Positions 45,641-54,502 of a stretch of DNA of 64,000 bases are shown here, piece after piece (position 1 is the first letter of the stretch; each line of letters starts with the position of its first letter). Source of the stretch: Methanoculleus sp. MH98A. GTDB taxonomy: Archaea; Halobacteriota; Methanomicrobia; Methanomicrobiales; Methanoculleaceae. The translations under genes were made by a program, and so were the position numbers. The stretch lies in the NCBI RefSeq assembly GCF_000691865.1, contig NZ_JMIO01000006.1:62001-126000 (forward strand), read 5' to 3'. Under the pieces are notes generated by a model that had not been told where the DNA came from, ran no database searches, and saw only the letters and a program-made list of their open reading frames with translations.

Positions 45641-46941
45641 TGGCACCCTGGAACCCGCGGACGGAAGAGATGCCGCTCGACGAACTGCGACGGCTCCAGT
45701 TCAAGCTCTTAAAATCCCTGGTGTACCGGCTCTACAGCTTCAACGACTTCTACCGGCGCCGGATGAAGGAGCAGCAGGTTCACCCCGACGACATCAGGGC
45801 GCTCGAAGATGTCGCGAAACTCCCGTTCATGTACAAGAGCGACCTGCGGGACGGCTACCCGGACAGGATCTTTTCCGCCGAACAGAACGAACTGGTCAGG
45901 TACCACGTCTCCTCCGGGACGACGGGGAAACCGACGGTCGTCGGCTACACGGAGCGCGATATCGAGAACTGGAGCGAGTCGCTCGCACGGGCGTTCTCCT
46001 CCTGCGGCCTCGGGCGGGGCGACGTTATGCAGGTGAGTTACGGCTACGGCCTCTTCACCGGCGGCCTCGGGGCCCACTACGGCGCCGAACGGGTCGGCGC
46101 GACCGTCCTTCCGACGAGCGTCGGGAACACCGAGCGGCAGATCGAACTCATGCAGGATCTCCGCGTCACCGCCATCGCCTGCACCCCCTCCTATCTCCTC
46201 CACATCGGAGAGGTGGCGGAGAAGATGGGCGTCTCGATCAAGAACGACACCGACCTTCGCATGGGCTTCCTCGGCGCCGAACCCTGGTCGGAGCAGATGC
46301 GGGGCAGGATCGAGGACTGGCTCGGGATCCGCGCCTACGACATATACGGGACGAGCGAACTCTCCGGCCCGATGTTCACCGAGTGCGCCGAGCAGCAGGG
46401 GATCCACATCTGGGGCGACCTCGCTCTCATCGAGATTATCGATCCCGCGACCGGCGAGGTGCTCCAGCCCGGAGAGCAGGGCGAGCTGACCATCACCATG
46501 CTGCAGAAAGAGGCGCTTCCCATGGTCAGGTACCGGATCGGCGACCTCACGGCAATCGAGGAAGGAACCTGCGCCTGCGGGCGGACCCATCCGCGCATCG
46601 GCCGAATCCGCGGGAGGGTGGACGATATGCTGATCGTCCGGGGCATCAACGTCTTCCCCTCACAGGTGGAGCACGCGCTGCTCGAGATCCCCGAGGTCGG
46701 CAGGCATTTCCAGATCGTCGTCGACCGGAAAGGTGCGCTCGACTCCATGCTCGTGCGGGTGGAGGTGAGCGAGGAGGCGTTCTCCGACAAGATCACCGAA
46801 CTGATGGTGATCAAGAAGGCCGTGGAACACCGCCTGCGGAGCTCGCTGAACGTGGGCGTGGACGTCGAACTGGTCGAACCGGGAACTCTTCCGCGGTTCG
46901 AAGGCAAGTCGAAGAAGGTTGTTGACAGGAGGTCATTGTAA
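45640..46941 (+). CDS. paaK: Phenylacetate-CoA ligase (copy 2)
   Basis: A 433-residue paralogue of the previous gene with the same motifs: HVSSGTTGKPTVVGYT, YGLFTGGLGAHYGAERVG, YDIYGTSELSGPMFTE and GRVDDMLIVRGINVFPSQVE. The pair arose by duplication and is cotranscribed; different acyl substrates are plausible. Its end overlaps the ACT protein start by one base (TAATG). Confidence 0.9.
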   Translation: MAPWNPRTEEMPLDELRRLQFKLLKSLVYRLYSFNDFYRRRMKEQQVHPDDIRALEDVAKLPFMYKSDLRDGYPDRIFSAEQNELVRYHVSSGTTGKPTVVGYTERDIENWSESLARAFSSCGLGRGDVMQVSYGYGLFTGGLGAHYGAERVGATVLPTSVGNTERQIELMQDLRVTAIACTPSYLLHIGEVAEKMGVSIKNDTDLRMGFLGAEPWSEQMRGRIEDWLGIRAYDIYGTSELSGPMFTECAEQQGIHIWGDLALIEIIDPATGEVLQPGEQGELTITMLQKEALPMVRYRIGDLTAIEEGTCACGRTHPRIGRIRGRVDDMLIVRGINVFPSQVEHALLEIPEVGRHFQIVVDRKGALDSMLVRVEVSEEAFSDKITELMVIKKAVEHRLRSSLNVGVDVELVEPGTLPRFEGKSKKVVDRRSL

Positions 46942-47372
46942 TGGAGAAGTCGTATATCGTCAAACAGATCTCAATCTTTTCGGAGAATCGCCCGGGGCGC
47001 CTCGCGGCTATCGCCGGCGCGCTGCGTGATGCGGGGATCAACATCCTTGCGTTCAGCATCGCCGAGGCGGACGGGTTCGGGGTCGTCCGCGCGCTCGTCG
47101 ACCGGCCGGAGGACGCATACCGGACGCTGACCGATCTCGGGTTCCGCGTCTCGTTCACCGACGTCATCGGCGTAAAGATGCGCGACGAGCCCGGCGGCCT
47201 CTCGGATATCGCGTCGATCCTCGGGGACGCCGGGATCAACATCGAGTACGCCTACGCCTACTCAGGAAAAGATGCGGCCGTCCTGATCCTGCGCGTGGAC
47301 CAGGTCGAGGACGCCGTCCGGCAGATCCTCGCCCGCGGCGGGGAACTCCTCAAGGCATCCCTCTCGAGGTAA
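46941..47372 (+). CDS. Tandem ACT-domain protein
   Basis: A 143-residue protein with two ACT domains: VKQISIFSENRPGRLAAIAG (residues about 4-70) and IGVKMRDEPGGLSDIASILG (about 73-140). ACT pairs bind amino acids and give feedback control. Because it directly follows two aryl-CoA ligases, it probably senses an aromatic amino acid or aryl acid for that operon. The ligand is inferred. Confidence 0.88.
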   Translation: MEKSYIVKQISIFSENRPGRLAAIAGALRDAGINILAFSIAEADGFGVVRALVDRPEDAYRTLTDLGFRVSFTDVIGVKMRDEPGGLSDIASILGDAGINIEYAYAYSGKDAAVLILRVDQVEDAVRQILARGGELLKASLSR

Positions 47373-47379
47373 CCCCGGA

Positions 47380-47748
47380 TCACATGGGAGTCCGGGGCGC
47401 TCCCGGCCCCTCGGCCTCGTCCTTGCGGAACATATGAACCCTTCCCGCGATGCGCCTGATCGGGAGGACGAACGCAAGGCCCATCCCGGGCTGGTCCAGT
47501 TCTGCGGCGGCGACGATTGCATCGAGCACCGCATCCGTCCGGTCGGCGGCGACGGCCGTTAAGATGATCTCCTTCTCGGGCTCGATGGCGATCCCGAGAA
47601 GCGTCTTTACCTCATGAATACCGGTTCCGCGGCCGAGGAGGATGGTTCCTCCCTCGGCCCCGGCGCCGCGGGCCGCCGCGAGCACCGGCTCGGACCAGCC
47701 CCGTTTTACGATCGTGACGATCAGTTCGTTACCGTAATCGTTGCTCAC
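47380..47748 (-). CDS. PII-like (GlnB-fold) signal protein
   Basis: A 122-residue protein with the PII fold outline: MSNDYGNELIVTIVKRGWSE, AAARGAGAEGGTILLGRGTG where canonical PII has its T-loop, then EKEIILTAVAADRTDAVLDA and LPIRRIAGRVHMF. The T-loop region is short and lacks the uridylylation Tyr, so it is a PII-like relative rather than GlnK. It overlaps the upstream DUF1538 gene by four bases, which suggests that it controls that putative transporter pair. Confidence 0.8.
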   Translation of the reverse strand: MSNDYGNELIVTIVKRGWSEPVLAAARGAGAEGGTILLGRGTGIHEVKTLLGIAIEPEKEIILTAVAADRTDAVLDAIVAAAELDQPGMGLAFVLPIRRIAGRVHMFRKDEAEGPGAPRTPM

Positions 47749-48476
47749 GTATCTTCACCTCGTGTTCTCCGGTAGAGGATGCCGAGCATCAGCACCGAGA
47801 GGATGGGTGCAAGCGCGATCAGCGCAATCAGCCCGAACCCGTCCACGACGGGGTTGCGGCCCTCGATCCCCGCCGCAACCCCGACGGCAAGGGAGAGGAG
47901 GAAGGTGACCGCCATCGGGCCGGTGGCGACACTCCCCGAGTCGAATGCAATCCCGACAAACTCCTTTTCAGTGAAGAGAAGAAGGATGATGACGAGGAGG
48001 TAGCCGGGAATAAGGAGCCACAGCAGCGGGATGCCGTAGACGAGGCGGGCCATCCCGAGCGCTACGGAGACGGCGACCGCGAAGGAGAGGGTGTAGAGGA
48101 TCAGGGACTCCCCGATGTAACCGCTCGACGACTCCTCAACCTGATAGCCGAGAACTCTGACTGCAGGCTCCGCATAGGTAGCGAGAAAACCGAGGAAGAA
48201 CCCGAACGGGATGAGCAGCCACCGCTGGTCGAACGCGGCTACGGCCTCGCCGATCTCCCTGCCCGCCGGGAGGAACGCGACATTGACGCCCTGAAGAAAA
48301 AGAACCATGCCAATGGAAGCGAGCAGGACGCCTTTGGCGAGGTTCACGACGTAGACTCGCGGAAGTTTCAGGTAGAGCGCCTGAAAAATCCCGAAGAAGA
48401 TGAGCAGGGGGAGGAGCGCCTGGACAACCTCGAGGGCAACCCGGTCGATGCCGGCGAGAACCGCCGCTGTGATCAT
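47745..48476 (-). CDS. DUF1538 membrane protein (second of pair)
   Basis: A 243-residue integral membrane protein with about seven hydrophobic segments. It contains VVQALLPLLIFFGIFQALYL at the start and VGIAFDSGSVATGPMAVTFL, GNPVVDGFGLIALIALAPIL-type phrases near the end, typical of DUF1538. Members are putative transporters. It overlaps its paralogue and the PII-like gene (ATGA), giving a three-gene coupled unit. Confidence 0.82.
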   Translation of the reverse strand: MITAAVLAGIDRVALEVVQALLPLLIFFGIFQALYLKLPRVYVVNLAKGVLLASIGMVLFLQGVNVAFLPAGREIGEAVAAFDQRWLLIPFGFFLGFLATYAEPAVRVLGYQVEESSSGYIGESLILYTLSFAVAVSVALGMARLVYGIPLLWLLIPGYLLVIILLLFTEKEFVGIAFDSGSVATGPMAVTFLLSLAVGVAAGIEGRNPVVDGFGLIALIALAPILSVLMLGILYRRTRGEDT

Positions 48477-49168
48477 GGGTAGACCAACCCCATCGCCATT
48501 ACACCGAGGATGGGAGCGATCGAGGCGAGCCCGATCAACCCAAAGCCGTCCGTGAGAGCCGAACGTCCGGCAAGAACCGCACTGACACCGGCGCCGAGCG
48601 CCAGGATGATCGGGATCGTCAGGAGTCCGGTGGTTATCCCTCCCGCATCGACCGCCACGGCGAGAAACTCGGGCGACGAGAACGGCGCAAGGAGGAGAAT
48701 TGCACCGTATCCCGCAACGAAGAGGTACGCGAGAGGAAACCCGAAGATGATCCGGAGGACGCCGGCGGTGATGACGAAACCCACACTGACCGCGATCGCG
48801 AGGAGCAGGGGAACCGCGGGGATGCCGGTTCCCGGAACGGCATCAAGCATATCTACGAGGACACGGAGGTTCGGCTCCGCGATGATCGTCAGGAAGCCAA
48901 AGAGAAACGAGCCTGCGACGACCAGCATAAGCGAACCCCGGGCGGGCAGTTCAGACCCAATCGCCTCGCCGACGGGGAGGAGGCCCGCCTTGACACCGGT
49001 GAGAAAGAGCGCGATCCCGAGAACGACCATGCCGCTACCGAGCAGGAACTGGAGGAGATCCGACGGCGGCACCCGGAGCAGAGCGGCCTTGAAGATGATG
49101 ATGACAAGAATGATGGGTAGGACTGCCCGGAGAACCTCAAAGACCGACTCCCTGATATCTCGCATCAC
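48473..49168 (-). CDS. DUF1538 membrane protein (first of pair)
   Basis: A 231-residue paralogue of the next gene, with VFEVLRAVLPIILVIIIFKA, then FLAVAVDAGGITTGLLTIPI and ALTDGFGLIGLASIAPILGV. The mirrored motifs (VAxDxGxxxTGxxxxP, DGFGLIxLxxxAPIL) in both proteins suggest a heterodimeric carrier. It is first in the unit; a TATA-like box (minus strand GCTTTTATCTC, about 49218-49228) lies upstream. Confidence 0.82.
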   Translation of the reverse strand: MMRDIRESVFEVLRAVLPIILVIIIFKAALLRVPPSDLLQFLLGSGMVVLGIALFLTGVKAGLLPVGEAIGSELPARGSLMLVVAGSFLFGFLTIIAEPNLRVLVDMLDAVPGTGIPAVPLLLAIAVSVGFVITAGVLRIIFGFPLAYLFVAGYGAILLLAPFSSPEFLAVAVDAGGITTGLLTIPIILALGAGVSAVLAGRSALTDGFGLIGLASIAPILGVMAMGLVYP

Positions 49169-49242
49169 GCTGCCGTTCCTCCCCGATGCCGGTGATCAGG
49201 TATTCTATCGCAAAAAGAGATAAAAGCGGTGCCCGCCGCCGG

Positions 49243-50532
49243 TCAGTGCCGTTTCTCCCATTTCAGGAGTTCGGAGACCTCCGAGAGCGTCCGGCCGCGC
49301 CGGATCTCCTCGCGGATCCGCTCCTCGTTCTTCCTGACCTCCATTGCTCTCCGTGCGACCTCGTACGCGCGTTCCCGGGGAACCACCACGACCCCGCTCT
49401 CGTCGGCGACGATCCAGTCGCCCGACCGCACCTCCTGTCCGCAGCAGGCGATCTCGGTGTTGATCTCCCCGAGACCTTTGGGTTCCCCGGCGTTCGGGAC
49501 GGTCGCCGTGGCGAAGACGGGGAACTTCATCTCCCGGATATCGTCCACGTCCCGCACCGCTCCGTCGATCACGACGCCGGCAACCCCCCGGTTCTTCGCG
49601 GAGTGAGTGGCAAGTTCACCCCAGGGGGCGACGTCCGTCCTCCCTTCGTTCCTGACGACGAGAACATCTCCCGGCCCGGCGACGTCGATCGCCTCGACGG
49701 GTTTTGCCCAGTCGCCGGCGAGGGTCCGGACCGTCACCGCCCGGCCGACCGCCTTGACCCTGCCGCAGATCGAGACGATGCCTGCCATCGCGCCCTTCCG
49801 GTGCATGGCATCGGTGACGTTCGGTGCGGAGACCGCTTCGAAGAGGCGGCGGATAACAGCGTCCGGGCTCTCCTCCTCCCGCGGCCGGATCTCGGGCCGG
49901 TCGATGGCCTCCCGCACCCGCCGCGCCGCCCCGGTCACGTCGGCGGCCTTGACGATGTTTCCACCGACAATGACGATCGAAGCCCCGGCGGCGACCGCCT
50001 CGGATGCGGTCTCTGCATCGAGCCCGCCCGCAACGGCGACGGGCGTGCCCACTTCCCCGGCAAGGCGGCGGAGGAGGTCGAGCGACGACCTGCCGATCAT
50101 CTGCTGGTCGATGCCGACGTGGGCGTTGATGTAGTCGACGCCGAGCGCGGCAAGTTCCCGTGACCGGGAGACGGGATCGGCGACGTTGATGAGGTCGGCC
50201 ATGAGCCGGACGCCGTACTTGCGGGCGGAGCGGACCGCCTCGACGATCACGGCATCGTCGGCGTCCGCGAGGATGCAGACGACACCGGCGCCGGACTTCG
50301 CCGCCATCTCAACCTCAATCGCCCCGGTATCGGCGATCTTCATGTCCGCGACGATCTCGTGACCGGGGAAGCGTTCCCGGAGCGTCCGCACGGCCTGCAT
50401 CCCCTCGCTCTTGATCAGGGGCGTCCCGACCTCAATCCAGTCCGCACCGCCACGGACCGCCTCATCTGCGATCTCAACCGCACGATCGAGCTCAAGGAGA
50501 TCGAGCGCCACCTGGAGAGTAGGCGTTGCCAT
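49243..50532 (-). CDS. Bifunctional 3-hexulose-6-phosphate synthase / RraA-like protein
   Basis: A 429-residue fusion. Residues 1 to about 210 form an orotidine-decarboxylase-like TIM barrel of the Hps type, with [43 protein letters not shown] and [20 protein letters not shown]. Residues about 225-429 are RraA-like ([47 protein letters not shown]). Hps makes or cleaves hexulose-6-phosphate, giving ribulose-5-phosphate in archaea without the pentose pathway. The RraA-like part may be an aldolase or regulator; its role here is not clear. Confidence 0.88.
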   Translation of the reverse strand: MATPTLQVALDLLELDRAVEIADEAVRGGADWIEVGTPLIKSEGMQAVRTLRERFPGHEIVADMKIADTGAIEVEMAAKSGAGVVCILADADDAVIVEAVRSARKYGVRLMADLINVADPVSRSRELAALGVDYINAHVGIDQQMIGRSSLDLLRRLAGEVGTPVAVAGGLDAETASEAVAAGASIVIVGGNIVKAADVTGAARRVREAIDRPEIRPREEESPDAVIRRLFEAVSAPNVTDAMHRKGAMAGIVSICGRVKAVGRAVTVRTLAGDWAKPVEAIDVAGPGDVLVVRNEGRTDVAPWGELATHSAKNRGVAGVVIDGAVRDVDDIREMKFPVFATATVPNAGEPKGLGEINTEIACCGQEVRSGDWIVADESGVVVVPRERAYEVARRAMEVRKNEERIREEIRRGRTLSEVSELLKWEKRH

Positions 50533-50583
50533 GCAGTACAGTATGGCGAGGGTTCTATTTATCTGGTGCCGGGCCGGGGAAAC

Positions 50584-50589
50584 CTATAT
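50584..50589 (+). promoter_or_regulatory. TATA-like box for the F420 oxidoreductase
   Basis: CTATAT lies 46 bases before the ATG at 50635, giving a start near 50613. Confidence 0.35.
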
Positions 50590-50634
50590 GCCGTGAGATG
50601 CTTGAGGGGGGCGCCGGCACGGATGTGATGACGG

Positions 50635-51597
50635 ATGGTCGAGATTGGTTATAAACTGGCGTGCGAGGAGCACGGTCCGCTTGATCTGGTCTGCAACGCC
50701 CGCCAGGCGGAAGACGCCGGCTTTGCGTTTGCCATGATATCGGATCACTACCACCCCTGGACGAGCAGGCAGGGACAGAGCCCGTTTGTCTGGGGCGTCA
50801 TCGGCGGCATCTCGCAGGTGACGGCGGCTCTTCCGCTGGTGACGGGCGTCACCTGCCCGACGATACGGATTCACCCCGGCATCATCGCCCAGGCCGCCGC
50901 AACCACCGCCATGATGATGCCGGGGCGGTTTGCCCTTGGTCTCGGGTCGGGAGAGAACCTCAACGAGCACGTCTTCGGCGACCGCTGGCCCCCGGCGCCG
51001 GTCAGGATCGAGATGCTCGAGGAGGCGGTGGAGGTGATACGGCTGCTCTGGAAGGGCGGGATGAAGAACTATTACGGCGCTTTCTACACGCTCGAGAACG
51101 CGCAGGTCTTCTCGCTCCCGGATGAACTCCCCCCGATCTACATTGCGTCGGAAGGCCCGATCAGCGCGTCCATGGCCGCGCGGGTCGGCGACGGGTTCAT
51201 CAACCCGGGCAGCAACGCCGAGGAGAACCTCGTCATCTTCCGCGACTCCGGGGGCGGGGATAAACCGGCATACATCGAGAACTCCGTCTGCTGGGCCCGG
51301 ACCGAGGAGGTCGGGCGCAGAACCGCATACGAGCATTGGCCGATCCCCGCAAACACGGGAGAACTCAATCGGCTCCTCCCCACGCCGGTTCACTACGAGC
51401 AGGCGGCGAAGATGGTGACGCCGGAAGACGTGGCGGAGCACGTCGTCTGCGGCCCAGACCCGGAGGCGCATATCAAGAAGATTGAGGAGAGCATCGGGAA
51501 GGGGTTCGACCACGTCTGCATCCACCAGATCGGGCAGCAGCAACAGGAGTTCATGGAGTTTTACGCGAAGGAGGTTCTGCCGCATTTTGGAAAGTAG
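50635..51597 (+). CDS. F420-dependent LLM-class oxidoreductase (TIGR03557-like)
   Basis: A 320-residue luciferase-like TIM-barrel protein. It reads EIGYKLACEEHGPLDLVCNA, ISDHYHPWTSRQGQSPFVWG, GRFALGLGSGENLNEHVFG and a C-terminal HQIGQQQQEFMEFYAKEVLP. These match the group of coenzyme F420-dependent enzymes related to F420-glucose-6-phosphate dehydrogenase and methylene-H4MPT reductase. The substrate is unknown. F420 is the main hydride carrier in methanogens. Confidence 0.85.
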   Translation: MVEIGYKLACEEHGPLDLVCNARQAEDAGFAFAMISDHYHPWTSRQGQSPFVWGVIGGISQVTAALPLVTGVTCPTIRIHPGIIAQAAATTAMMMPGRFALGLGSGENLNEHVFGDRWPPAPVRIEMLEEAVEVIRLLWKGGMKNYYGAFYTLENAQVFSLPDELPPIYIASEGPISASMAARVGDGFINPGSNAEENLVIFRDSGGGDKPAYIENSVCWARTEEVGRRTAYEHWPIPANTGELNRLLPTPVHYEQAAKMVTPEDVAEHVVCGPDPEAHIKKIEESIGKGFDHVCIHQIGQQQQEFMEFYAKEVLPHFGK

Positions 51598-51599
51598 GG

Positions 51600-52200
51600 G
51601 AGGGGAGTAGAGACACCGGTTCATATTCACTCCATGCCCTGCCGTCACCCTCCATGCACCGGAGCACTGTAGCGAAGGTGAGGGCCGGGGAGGCGAGTAC
51701 GGAGACAGTGGAGTCGTGACAACTAGCAACTTCAACCAAAGAAGAATTCGATACAGTGGACTATGGGAGCATCGCCACGCACTGCCCGCCCCCCTGCGGG
51801 GGGGCGGGAGGAGCGCGAAGCGCGGGTGGTGGGGGGTTGATGAGAAATTTGCGGGCGCCCACATAGGGGGAGCGCTCCTATCATGAAAGGGCCGACGGAT
51901 AGTGTTCGAGGCTTGAGATGGCCGAAGATCTTCGAAGCACGTATTTGAACACTGTCTGATGCGAAGAGACAGGGGAGGGGGGCGTGCCCCCCTCCCCACC
52001 TGACGGTGGTCGAGCTCCGGGCGTTCCGCCCATCGCACTCCCCGTCAGCCCCTCCCCAAAGGGCGATACCCACCGAAAAGCCGTGCAAGAGTTGTGCGAT
52101 CACAAGTGGTAGGAATAGAGTGTCGCAGGCGCGAGTAGCAGCAAACTGAATGTTCAGAGTCCAAACATCCTGTCCAACTAACCGCTCTCAGAGCAAAACC
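51600..52200. other. Intergenic region with repeats, no gene
   Basis: No frame has gene-like codon use. It holds a long GC hairpin, CCCGCCCCCC-TGCG-GGGGGGCGGG (51785-51808), followed by a mini-hairpin GCGC-GAA-GCGC (51813-51823), a palindrome GGAGCGCTCC (51870-51879), GAAGATCTTC (51924-51933) and an inverted copy of the two-hairpin repeat at 51996-52036. A direct relation with the nest at 25.8 kb is clear. Confidence 0.65.
51996..52036 (-). repeat. Two-hairpin composite repeat, inverted orientation
   Basis: Minus strand: GCGAT, hairpin 1 GGGCG-GAA-CGCCC, linker GGAGCTCGA, hairpin 2 CCACC-GTCA-GGTGG. Both stems are perfect and differ from those of every other copy. Confidence 0.75.
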
Positions 52201-52228
52201 CCTCCTTCGAGCCAGCCCAAAAAAAAAG

Positions 52229-52567
52229 TTACAATTCCTCCGGATCCTCCTGATCCGTCCGCACCCGGCAGATGCTCTCGACCGGCAGGACGAAGATCCT
52301 GCCGTCGCCCGGCCTGCCGGTACGGCCGTTCGCCCGGACGATCCCGACGATCCGCTCGACATCGCCGTCCCTGACGACCATATCGATCTTCACCTTCGGG
52401 ATGAGTTCGACCGGCACCGTCTTTCCCCTGAACCGGAGGGCGATACCCTTCTGCGCCCCCCGCCCCATCACCTCGCTCACGGTCATCCCGTAGATGCCGT
52501 CGGCCTCGAGCGCCGCCCTCACGGCATCGAACATCTCGGGCCTGATGACTGCGGTAACCATCTTCAT
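52229..52567 (-). CDS. glnK: Nitrogen regulatory protein PII (GlnK)
   Basis: A 112-residue PII protein: MVTAVIRPEMFDAVRAALEA, MTVSEVMGRGAQKG (start of the T-loop), ELIPKVKIDMVV, then GRPGDGRIFVLPVESICRVR (PII C-terminal signature). The T-loop lacks the Tyr51 that is uridylylated in bacteria. It follows the Amt gene by 10 bases and has a strong ribosome-binding site (GAGGTGGTG). GlnK binds and blocks the ammonium channel when nitrogen is plentiful. Confidence 0.92.
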   Translation of the reverse strand: MKMVTAVIRPEMFDAVRAALEADGIYGMTVSEVMGRGAQKGIALRFRGKTVPVELIPKVKIDMVVRDGDVERIVGIVRANGRTGRPGDGRIFVLPVESICRVRTDQEDPEEL

Positions 52568-52577
52568 CCGCACCACC

Positions 52578-53770
52578 TCAAACCCGCACGGACTCGCCGT
52601 GCTGGGCGATGTCCAGGCCGACATACTCTTCCTCCTCGGTGACCCGCAGGCCCATCGCCAGATCGACGACCTTTGCGATGACGTAGGTCACGCCGAACGA
52701 GTAGGCCACGACGACGGCCACATCCAGCATCTGGATGAGGAACTGGCCCGGATTTCCATACAGCAGACCGTCCACGCCGCCGATAGCCGCGACCGCAAAG
52801 ATCCCGGTTGCGAGAGCGCCGAAGATCCCGCCCATACCGTGGATCGCCCACGCATCGAGGCTCTCGTCGAGTCCCTCGCGAACCCGGAAGAGCAGCGCGC
52901 CGTAGCAGACAAGCCCGGCAACGGCTCCGATGGGAATCGCGGCCATGGGCGTGACGAACCCCGCCGCCGGCGTGATGGCAACGAGCCCGGCAATCGCTCC
53001 GCTGATGATCCCGACCGATCCGGGTCTGCCGCGAACCCAGGCGGCACAGAGCCAGGCGAGTGCCCCGGCAGCGGCGGCGATGTTCGTCGCGACGAACGCG
53101 TTCGCCGCAAGGCCGTCCGCGGCAAGAGCGCTCCCGGCATTGAACCCGAACCACCCGAACCAGAGGAGCGCCCCGCCGAGGAGAACCATCGGGATGTTGT
53201 TCGGCTCCATGCCGTGGCCGCCGAACCCGAGACGCTTCCCGATGACGAGCGCAAGCGCCAGCGCAGAGAAACCGGAGCTGATGTGGACGACCGTACCGCC
53301 GGCGAAGTCGAGCGCACCGAACTGAGCCGCCCATCCGCCGCCCCAGGCCCAGTGGGCAAGCGGGTCGTAGACCAGCGTCGTCCAGAGCAGACCGAAGACG
53401 ACGAACGAGCTGATCTTTATCCGTTCCGCAACCCCGGACGTCACGATTGCAAGCGTGAGGCCCGCAAAGACCATCTGGAAGGCCATAAAGAGCAGATCCG
53501 GGATACCGCCGCCGTCCATCCCGACACCCTGCAGGAAGGCGTACTCCAGGCCCCCGATCAGCCCGTTGATGTCGGCGCCGAAGGAGAGGCTGTAGCCGCA
53601 GACGACCCACTGGATGCTGACGAGCGCGAACGCGATGAACGAGAGTGCGATCATCGAGATGAAGTTCTTCCGGCGCACGAGCCTCCGTAGAAGAGTCCCA
53701 CTCCCGGGGTCATCAGCATGACCAGTGCCGTACAGACCAGGATAAACGCCGTGGCGCCGGAGTCTATCAT
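52578..53770 (-). CDS. amtB: Ammonium transporter Amt, frameshifted near the N-terminus
   Basis: An Amt/MEP/Rh channel of 397 residues after repair. From ATG 53770 (ribosome-binding site GGGAGG) it reads [20 protein letters not shown] and PGVGLFYGG. At 53681 one C is missing (GGAGGCTCG for GGAGGCCTCG), and the frame continues [18 protein letters not shown] to 52578. The twin-His pore residues are present ([14 protein letters not shown] and [13 protein letters not shown]). It carries ammonium or ammonia in. An NrpR-type operator lies upstream. The single-base break looks like a sequence error. Confidence 0.92.
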
Positions 53771-53815
53771 GCCCCGGCCTCCCGGCTCACCCACAACGTG
53801 TTCTCACCATTCATC

Positions 53816-53829
53816 GGAAGGAAGTTTCC
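53816..53829. promoter_or_regulatory. Candidate NrpR operator (GGAA-N6-TTCC)
   Basis: GGAAGGAAGTTTCC fits the nitrogen repressor NrpR consensus GGAA-N6-TTCC exactly. It sits between the minus-strand TATA box (53836-53845) and the predicted amt transcription start (near 53815), the right place for repression. A wider palindrome GAAGGAA-GT-TTCCTTC (53817-53832) is centred on the same axis. Confidence 0.65.
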
Positions 53830-53835
53830 TTCTTA

Positions 53836-53848
53836 CAAATATAAATTT
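53836..53848. promoter_or_regulatory. TATA region for amt-glnK, possibly also for DUF2115
   Basis: CAAATATAAATTT reads as a TATA box on the minus strand for amt and, with lower quality, on the plus strand for the gene at 53915. Confidence 0.5.
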
Positions 53849-53914
53849 TTCTGTTTGTGTGCGCAACGGAAGGACTGATGCATCTGGAGGTACAAATCAT
53901 ATCTGCGTGATGCG

Positions 53915-54463
53915 ATGAGCACGAAGGGCGATGTCCGGCGGGTCTGCGCCCGCCTGCGGTCGGCGAAGACCCAAAGGGAACTCGCGGAGATCCTCTACCG
54001 TGAGGTGTCCGGCTACTCGCTCTTCGACCTCCAGGAGATGCGGGGGAGGGTGGAGCGCGACCTCCGGTCCGTCCCCGCCGGATACCGGCGACGCCTCTAC
54101 CCGAGCGTGATGGAGCAGATCTTCAAGACGCATCATACCCTCATTGCCGCCGCCCGCCGGGGAGACCCGGAGGTGCAGGACAGGCCGCTCCCGGGCGAAT
54201 TCCGGGACTTCTGCGATATGGTCGAGAAGACGTGCCTCCGCGAGGACGAAGGGGAGCAGCACCTCGAACTCCTCTACTTCCTCCTTGCCGCTTTCAACAT
54301 CTTCGTCCTCGACCGCCCCGCTCACCCGGTGGGCACGCCGTTTCCCGGCGGGCTCGAGGTCGAGGTCAGGAACGGGGAATACCTCTGCCCGGTCAGGGAG
54401 AAAGCCGACGACGTCGAGAACGCCCTCTGCCCCTACTGCCCGGCAAAACAGAGCGACGGATGA
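53915..54463 (+). CDS. DUF2115-type protein
   Basis: A 182-residue soluble protein: LFDLQEMRGRVERDLRSVP, YPSVMEQIFKTHHTLIAAAR, FRDFCDMVEKTCLREDEGEQ and a C-terminal CPVREKADDVENALCPYCPA with a Cys cluster. This agrees with DUF2115, a family of methanogens with unknown role. The two Cys-Pro motifs near the end could bind a metal. It is divergent from amt-glnK and may share its promoter region. Confidence 0.8.
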   Translation: MSTKGDVRRVCARLRSAKTQRELAEILYREVSGYSLFDLQEMRGRVERDLRSVPAGYRRRLYPSVMEQIFKTHHTLIAAARRGDPEVQDRPLPGEFRDFCDMVEKTCLREDEGEQHLELLYFLLAAFNIFVLDRPAHPVGTPFPGGLEVEVRNGEYLCPVREKADDVENALCPYCPAKQSDG

Positions 54464-54502
54464 AGAAGGCGCAGCAAAAAAAGAGATTTGCGATATACGG
54501 TT

